64,000 nucleotides of DNA from Bog-756 sp963699105 (GTDB taxonomy: Bacteria > Actinomycetota > Acidimicrobiia > Acidimicrobiales > RAAP-2): positions 124,001-188,000 of the forward strand of contig CAVOTI010000005.1 of assembly GCA_963699105.1 (NCBI GenBank), in the 5' to 3' direction. The position numbers and the translations under genes are program-made. The notes below the pieces were generated by a model, which worked only from the letters and a program-made list of their open reading frames with translations, ran no database searches and was not told the origin of the DNA. How positions within the stretch are numbered: the stretch's first letter is position 1; every line of letters begins with the position of its first letter. Positions 59,257 to 64,000 of the stretch are shown in pieces.

Positions 59257-60678
59257 TCACTCCTGGCGGTCGAACAGGGGCCGGTCGAATGGCGGCGGCC
59301 CGGTGTCGGGTGGCGGGCCCTCGGCCCTGGCCCCCGGTCTGCGCCTGGGTCTGGGCCTCTTTGGCACCTTCGGGTGCTCGGGGGCGGTCCACGCCCACCC
59401 GTCGGGGACCCTGCTCAGCTCGAACCCGTGGTGGGTGCGGTCCAGGTGGTGGCGGCGACAGATCCTGGCCAGGTTGTCCAAGGCGGTGAGGCCCCCCTTG
59501 GCGAAGTCGGTGACCCAGTGGTCGTTCTCCAGTCCCAGCCGGGCGTCGCAGTGGGGCACCACACACCTCGGGTCCCGGAGGAGGAGGGCCGAGCGGACCC
59601 GCTTGGGGACTTGGCGTCCGGCCGAGTAGACGGTGGTGACGTCGGTACCCTTGGCGATCAGCAACTCCACCAGGGCCTGGCCCAGCAGGTGGTGGGCGTG
59701 GTCGACGCCCACCGGGCCCACTCCGGGGATCTCGCAGCGCTCGCCCTCGCCCACCGATCCCCGGCGCAGGGCCTCGAGGTCCACCACCACCGAGACGGTG
59801 GCCCGGGGGTCCGGGGTGCGGCCACTCGGAGCCGGTCCGGCCCCCTCCCCACCCGGCCCGAGGATCCCCCGGCCGGTGACCAGGGCCACCAGGGCGTCGG
59901 CCCGGTAGGCGTCGGCCGTCTCGAAGCGGCCCTCGCCTCGGGCCTTGCCGAACTGCCGGTCGGCCTGGGCCTCGAGGGCGGCCAGCACCCCGGCTCCGAC
60001 CTCGGGGGCGAGCACGGCCTGTAGACGGAAGGCCCCGTCGTCGTCGGTGAAGGTCCGACACCTTCGGTCCTCGTGCAGCTTTCGGAAGTGGCGGGCCTCG
60101 GCCTCCTTCGACCGCCCCTCGGCCTTGGCTCGCTGGCACCGTTCCACCAAAGTGGCCTCGGAGTCGGACTCGGCACTACCGACCAGCTCGGTCTCCCTGG
60201 CCGGGTTGACCTTCAGGGCGTCGGACACCCGGGAGGCTCGCCGGCGGGACAGCCTTCCCTGCATGAACGACTCGGCCAGCTCGGGCTGGTCGGCCAAGGC
60301 CTCCCCCAGGCGGATCAGATCCTTCGCCTCCCCCACCGAGTCGCCGGTGGTGGCAGCCAGGAACTCGGCCGGGGTGCGGTGGCCGCTCCGGGTGAAGTGG
60401 TTCCCTCGGGCCAGGCGGGCGGAGAGGGCGGTCTTGTAGGCCAGAACCTTGCGCTCGTGACGGGTGACCCGGCGGAGCACGAGGGCCGCATCCTCCATCG
60501 AGCAGCAGTCCGGGTCGGTGGCATCGAGGGCACTGTCGGCGGCGTCGAGGCGGGCCAACAGACCACCGGCCTCGGCCTCCTCGGTCCGGTCGGTCCGGTC
60601 GGTCTCCCCGGTCTGGGGGGTCCGGTCGGTCCGGTCTGTCCGGTCGGTCCGGTCGGTCTGGGGGGCGATGACGGCCAT
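59257..60678 (-). CDS. DUF222 / HNH endonuclease (13E12-repeat family)
   Basis: 473 residues. N-terminus carries a Thr-Asp-Arg repeat (DRTDRTDRTDRT, a 9-bp DNA repeat at about 60590-60662). DUF222 spans about 60-370. The C-terminal HNH: CVVPHCDARLGLENDHWVTD with the catalytic-type His, GLTALDNLARICRRHHL with Asn and His, and zinc-type cysteines. This family is multi-copy in actinobacteria and often linked to mobile elements, although its role is unknown; no transposase or intron sequence surrounds it here. ATG at 60678 chosen over a TTG two codons upstream; no Shine-Dalgarno is evident. Monocistronic. Confidence 0.92.
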   Translation of the reverse strand: MAVIAPQTDRTDRTDRTDRTPQTGETDRTDRTEEAEAGGLLARLDAADSALDATDPDCCSMEDAALVLRRVTRHERKVLAYKTALSARLARGNHFTRSGHRTPAEFLAATTGDSVGEAKDLIRLGEALADQPELAESFMQGRLSRRRASRVSDALKVNPARETELVGSAESDSEATLVERCQRAKAEGRSKEAEARHFRKLHEDRRCRTFTDDDGAFRLQAVLAPEVGAGVLAALEAQADRQFGKARGEGRFETADAYRADALVALVTGRGILGPGGEGAGPAPSGRTPDPRATVSVVVDLEALRRGSVGEGERCEIPGVGPVGVDHAHHLLGQALVELLIAKGTDVTTVYSAGRQVPKRVRSALLLRDPRCVVPHCDARLGLENDHWVTDFAKGGLTALDNLARICRRHHLDRTHHGFELSRVPDGWAWTAPEHPKVPKRPRPRRRPGARAEGPPPDTGPPPFDRPLFDRQE

Positions 60679-60799
60679 GGCCAAGGATCGCAGAGGGGTG
60701 TATCACGACCCCTCGTCGGGGCCACCCGCGGTCAGCGGTCGACGAGCGGGATGACCTCCCTGCCGAATGCCTGGCCGCTGCTCGGTTGGAACCGGGCGA

Positions 60800-62206
60800 T
60801 CAGGCCCCGGTTCCCAGGGAGTCGAACCGGGCAAACCGATCGGCGGCGGCCGCCACCCACACCGGGTCGGGGTCGATTCTCCGGCCGGTGCGGGCCCAGT
60901 CGCCGGCGCCGTCGAACGAGGACTCGAGCCCGGCAGCCATGCGAGCCAGATAGGCCGCACCCAGGGCGGCCCCCTCGGGAACCGCCGTCGGGTCCACCGG
61001 CAGGCCGGTGGCGTCGGCCACCGCCTGCATCCAGGCCACGGACCGCGAACCTCCTCCGGTGGCCACGATCCGGTTGGCGCCGAAGCCGGACAGCTCGATG
61101 ATCCTGCGGATGACGAAGCCACTGGCCTCGTGGGCCCCCCGCAACAGGGAATCCGGGCCCTGGGAGATGTCCAGGTCGTGCACGCTCGCCTTCAGCTCGC
61201 AGTCGTGGAAGGGGGTGCGCTCACCCCGCAGGTAGGGAAGCCACACCGGGACCCGACCAGGATCCCCCACGCGGGCCATTTCGCCAGCCTCCCCGTCGTC
61301 TTGGTGGCGGCCCCGCTCGACCTGACCGCCGACCACCGACCGGACCCAGTCGACGAACAGGGCCCCGGCGTTACTGGGTCCTCCTATCATCACCTGTCCG
61401 GCGATCATGTTCGGCAGCGTGGTCAACCCCCGTACGTCCCGCCACTCCTCGGTCACCACCCACACGATGAGAGTGGCGCCGAAGATGACCAGCACGTCCC
61501 CGGGGCGGCTGGCTCCGGCCACGATCTGCTCGCAGAAGGCATCGATGGTGCCACCGGCGAACACGGTCGGCGAACCGGGGACCGACCCGAGCCCCTGTCC
61601 CATCTGTCCCACCACCGGGAGCTGGGACTCGGTCACCCCCAGGGATTCGAGGGCGGCTGCGTCCCATCCCCGACGGCCGTAGAGCCCTCCGAAGGACGTG
61701 GTGGTGGCGGTGTCGATGGCCGGGACCCCGGTCAGGGCATGGGTGGCCACCGCCTGGCAGTTCCAGTAGCCGCGGGCGCCGGGACGTTGGCGGACCGCCC
61801 AGGCCAGCATCCGCTTGCCCTGGTCGCGCTCATCTCCGAGGTCGTCGGGGGAGCCGCCGCGAGCCGATTCCTCGGCCCGGGCCCGGGCGTCGCCATAGAG
61901 CAATCCGGGGAGAAGGACTTTCCCCCGGGGCCCCACCGCGGTGATCGACGGGACCATCGAGGACACCACCAGACCGGCGGCCGGAGCGTCGAGCCGGGAG
62001 GACACCACGGCGAAGGCCTTCCTCGGGCCGTTCCGCCAGGCCTTGGCCACGTCGTGTTCGAGGTAGTCGGCCGACGGGACCCCGACCACGTGGGGTACAC
62101 GGGCCCTGGCCATCACCTCCCCCTTGGCGTTGACCGCCACCGCCTTGACGGCAGTCGTCCCCACGTCGACGCCGATGGTGCATCCTTCTCCCCCCGGCCT
62201 GCTCAT
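60800..62206 (-). CDS. FGGY-family carbohydrate kinase (xylulokinase-like)
   Basis: 468 residues. Phosphate-1 GVDVGTTAVKAVAVN (10-24), YLEHDVAKAWRNG, phosphate-2 region FGATLIVWVV, LPYLRGERTPFHD (FGGY_C opening, typical of xylulokinases) and RIVATGGGSRSVAWMQAVAD for adenosine. The loop QVERGRHQDDGEAGEMARV is unusual and charged. Substrate likely a pentulose or related sugar. Starts at ATG 62206 (MSRPGGEGC), with an alternative at 62236; divergent from a 2-hydroxyacid dehydrogenase gene across 84 nt containing a short palindrome. Confidence 0.9.
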   Translation of the reverse strand: MSRPGGEGCTIGVDVGTTAVKAVAVNAKGEVMARARVPHVVGVPSADYLEHDVAKAWRNGPRKAFAVVSSRLDAPAAGLVVSSMVPSITAVGPRGKVLLPGLLYGDARARAEESARGGSPDDLGDERDQGKRMLAWAVRQRPGARGYWNCQAVATHALTGVPAIDTATTTSFGGLYGRRGWDAAALESLGVTESQLPVVGQMGQGLGSVPGSPTVFAGGTIDAFCEQIVAGASRPGDVLVIFGATLIVWVVTEEWRDVRGLTTLPNMIAGQVMIGGPSNAGALFVDWVRSVVGGQVERGRHQDDGEAGEMARVGDPGRVPVWLPYLRGERTPFHDCELKASVHDLDISQGPDSLLRGAHEASGFVIRRIIELSGFGANRIVATGGGSRSVAWMQAVADATGLPVDPTAVPEGAALGAAYLARMAAGLESSFDGAGDWARTGRRIDPDPVWVAAAADRFARFDSLGTGA

Positions 62207-62219
62207 GAATCTGACAATC

Positions 62220-62233
62220 GCGTCATGAGACGC
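62220..62233. promoter_or_regulatory. inverted repeat GCGTC-ATGA-GACGC, possible shared operator
   Basis: Symmetric 14-mer in the 84-nt divergent gap between the FGGY kinase and the 2-hydroxyacid dehydrogenase, next to an AT-rich CATTATTG. It overlaps the alternative kinase start at 62236 only marginally. Confidence 0.35.
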
Positions 62234-62290
62234 CATTATTGCCCCCACCCACCCGGGGGGGCGGGAGATCCCAGCAAGGAGTCAACCGAC

Positions 62291-63277
62291 ATGTCCGAAA
62301 AACGACCCAAGGCACTGGTCACCGCGGCCGTGCGCGGCCCCGGGCTCTCCCTGCTCGGGGAGCTCGCCGACGTGACCATCGACTCGTGGCTGGACCAGCC
62401 CACCCTGCGCATCTACAACGCCGAGCAGTTGGCCGAGCGGGTGGCCGCCGAGGGCGCGTCCGTCGTGGTGGTCGAGAGCGATCGCTGTGCCGGTCCCCTC
62501 TTCGAGCAGCCTCTCCTGGCCGTGTGCAGCTGCCGGGGCGATCCGACCAACGTGGACGTGTCCGCGGCCACCGCCGCCGGGGTCCCGGTCCTCCGGGCTC
62601 CTGGACGCAACGCCGACGCCGTCGCCGAGATCGGAATCGCCCTGCTGTTTGCCGCCACGCGCCGGGTCGTCGCCGCCGACGCCGACGTGCGCCGGGGGGA
62701 CATCTACAAGGACGGCACCATCCCCTACCAGCGCTTTCGGGCCTGGCAGCTGGCCGGCCGGACCGCCGGTGTGGTGGGACTGGGGGCGGTCGGGCGTGCG
62801 CTGCGGTGGCGGTTGCGCGGCCTCGGACTCGAGGTGATCGCCTACGACCCCTACGCCGACGAGCCCACCGTGTCGCTCGACGAGCTCCTGTCCCGTTCCG
62901 ATGTCGTGTCGTTGCACGCGCCGGTCACCCCCGAGACGACCGGCATGATCGGTGCCCCCGAGTTCGCCTCGATGCGGGACGGTGTCGTGTTCCTCAACAC
63001 GGCCAGAGCCGCCCTGCACGACACCGACGCCCTGGTCGATGCCCTCCGGTCCGGAAAGGTGTCGGCGGCTGGGATCGACCACTTCGAGGGCGAATCGCTG
63101 GCCACCGACCATCCGTTGACCGAGTTCGGCTCGGTGGTGCTCACCCCGCACATCGGCGGTGCCACCTTCGACGTCGAGTCCAACCACACCCGGATCATCG
63201 CCGAGGACCTGTGCCGTCTGGTGGCCGGGGCCCGACCCCTCAACATCGTGAACCCCGAGGTGCTGGACCGGCGCTGA
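62291..63277 (+). CDS. D-isomer-specific 2-hydroxyacid dehydrogenase (phosphoglycerate-dehydrogenase-like)
   Basis: 328 residues, without the C-terminal ACT/ASB domains of full SerA. Nucleotide motif VVGLGAVGRALRW with the acidic AYDPYAD strand; catalytic Arg in SCRGDPTNVD, Glu in DHFEGESLA and His in LTPHIGGATFD. SDVVSLHAPVTPETTGMIG is the standard block. ATG at 62291 has AAGGAG at 9 nt. Divergent from the FGGY kinase, so it may reduce or oxidise a hydroxyacid in the same sugar route rather than serve serine synthesis. Confidence 0.9.
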   Translation: MSEKRPKALVTAAVRGPGLSLLGELADVTIDSWLDQPTLRIYNAEQLAERVAAEGASVVVVESDRCAGPLFEQPLLAVCSCRGDPTNVDVSAATAAGVPVLRAPGRNADAVAEIGIALLFAATRRVVAADADVRRGDIYKDGTIPYQRFRAWQLAGRTAGVVGLGAVGRALRWRLRGLGLEVIAYDPYADEPTVSLDELLSRSDVVSLHAPVTPETTGMIGAPEFASMRDGVVFLNTARAALHDTDALVDALRSGKVSAAGIDHFEGESLATDHPLTEFGSVVLTPHIGGATFDVESNHTRIIAEDLCRLVAGARPLNIVNPEVLDRR

Positions 63278-63428
63278 ACCGCCGGCCTGTGACCCCGGAG
63301 GCCCGTCGACTTCCCATCGACCCCCCAGTAGACGAGGAAGGCCACCCGGCGACCCCCCATAGACCCCCCGTCGACCACCCGTCGACCACCCGTCGGCTGA
63401 TGGATCCTCGGCCGACTGGACCCAGCGT

Positions 63429-64000
63429 TCAAGTCAGGAGATGGGCGGCCCTGGCGGCCAGTGTGGCCAGGGTGAGGGTCGGTCCGTAGCCGGCCGAGGT
63501 TACGAACACCGAGGAGTCGGCCACCACCACGTTGTCGGCTTGGTGGAGCCGGCCGCCGGAGTCGACCACCGAAGTGGCGGGATCGTCCCCCATACGCACC
63601 GTTCCCATGTTGTGCCGGCTCTCGGGCACGGCCTCGGGCGCCGAGGCGTTGCCCCCGCCGGGCGAGGTGGTGACGAACGTCCACTCCGCCCCCATCTCCT
63701 CCAGAATGGCGGCCAGCCGGGGCCCGTAGTGCCCGGAGGCGGCCAGCTCGTGGTGGCCGGGGCGGTAGGTGACCCGGGCCACCGGGTACCCGCGGGCGTC
63801 TCGGACGGTCGGGTCGAGATCGACCCGGTTGCCGGCGTAGGGCAGGTCCTCGCCCTGCATGATGAAGGCCCACAACCGGGCCCGGAAGGCCGAGTCGGCC
63901 ATCATGGCGGCGTGGTCCTTCCCCCACGGGAGGTGCTTGGCCTCCATGATGGGCAGACCGGCCCCGCCATGCTCGACCAGACCGCCACGGATCCACGGGA
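63429..64000 (-). CDS. GMC family oxidoreductase, C-terminal part, cut by window edge
   Basis: The last 190 codons of a leftward gene that begins beyond the window. The glucose-methanol-choline oxidoreductase C-domain is clear: VDLDPTVRDARGYPVARVTY, then SRHNMGTVRMGDDPATSVV with the catalytic-type His, HQADNVVVADSSVF and the end TSAGYGPTLTLATLAARAAHLL, where the usual NP of GYNPTLT is GP. FAD domain is outside. Substrates are sugars, sterols or alcohols. The 151-nt gap to the 2-hydroxyacid dehydrogenase holds GTCGACCACCC-type repeats (63360-63400). Confidence 0.9.
   Translation of the reverse strand, partial: PWIRGGLVEHGGAGLPIMEAKHLPWGKDHAAMMADSAFRARLWAFIMQGEDLPYAGNRVDLDPTVRDARGYPVARVTYRPGHHELAASGHYGPRLAAILEEMGAEWTFVTTSPGGGNASAPEAVPESRHNMGTVRMGDDPATSVVDSGGRLHQADNVVVADSSVFVTSAGYGPTLTLATLAARAAHLLT

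Noticed and set aside
59257..60678. HNH gene as part of a mobile element or homing intron
   Set aside because: DUF222-HNH proteins are abundant stand-alone genes in actinobacteria; no terminal repeats, transposase or intron fold are seen.

Overview
The window is a GC-rich, gene-dense stretch of an actinobacterial chromosome, most likely from the class Acidimicrobiia and possibly from a metagenome assembly. The lineage call is an inference. It rests on actinobacterial marker families (DUF222-HNH endonuclease, F420/deazaflavin-dependent nitroreductase-like protein, abundant SDR/crotonase/MaoC/acyl-CoA dehydrogenase genes), on GTG starts with GTGA/ATGA overlaps, on many TANNNT boxes placed 5-8 nt before start codons (leaderless genes), and on two secreted proteins built from 42-residue GYWLVASDGG-type repeats that I associate with Acidimicrobiales. 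No rRNA, phage, insertion sequence or CRISPR array is visible; the only RNA gene is one tRNA-Leu.

Layout. 0-4 kb: housekeeping (pnp, rpsO, 1-Cys peroxiredoxin) and a coupled crotonase/HAD pair. 4-11.4 kb: envelope proteins, namely a lysylphosphatidylglycerol-synthase-like membrane protein with a pseudokinase segment, and two adjacent secreted proteins (SpoIID-type and FG-GAP-type) sharing the same C-terminal repeats. 11.6-24.6 kb: cell-surface polysaccharide locus with a GT-C membrane protein and a ten-gene leftward run of five GT4 glycosyltransferases, two methyltransferase-like proteins, a Wzm/Wzt exporter and, unexpectedly, a clpP gene coupled to wzm. 24.8-31.1 kb: tRNA-Leu, then acyl-CoA/lipid degradation genes (SDR, two MaoC hydratases, fused double acyl-CoA dehydrogenase, crotonase) with a KstR-like operator. 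31.4-35.8 kb: NagB-family deaminase, alpha/beta hydrolase, TauD dioxygenase, SRPBCC protein, SDR. 35.9-41.1 kb: a Liv-type ABC transporter whose LivF-like ATPase is fused behind an MFS permease domain. 41.2-53.8 kb: sugar and hydroxy-acid catabolism (LarA racemase, FGGY kinase, class I aldolase, beta-hydroxyacid dehydrogenase, GH4, beta-propeller glycosidase, ThuA, GH13, PhyH) plus a LivJ-type binding protein that could serve the Liv transporter. 54-59 kb: DrrAB-like ABC exporter, PIG-L deacetylase, SDR, zinc alcohol dehydrogenase. 59-64 kb: DUF222-HNH protein, second FGGY kinase divergent from a 2-hydroxyacid dehydrogenase, and the end of a GMC oxidoreductase.

Two cautions for the reader. 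First, about ten genes between 15.9 and 41.1 kb carry one or more single-base frameshifts while keeping their conserved motifs across the break; most net length changes look like +1 insertions, so residual sequencing error is more likely than decay. I give each as one full-length CDS and state the break. Second, short GC-rich tandem repeats of many different unit lengths sit at gene ends and intergenic gaps throughout the window, and several extend into coding sequence as low-complexity tails.
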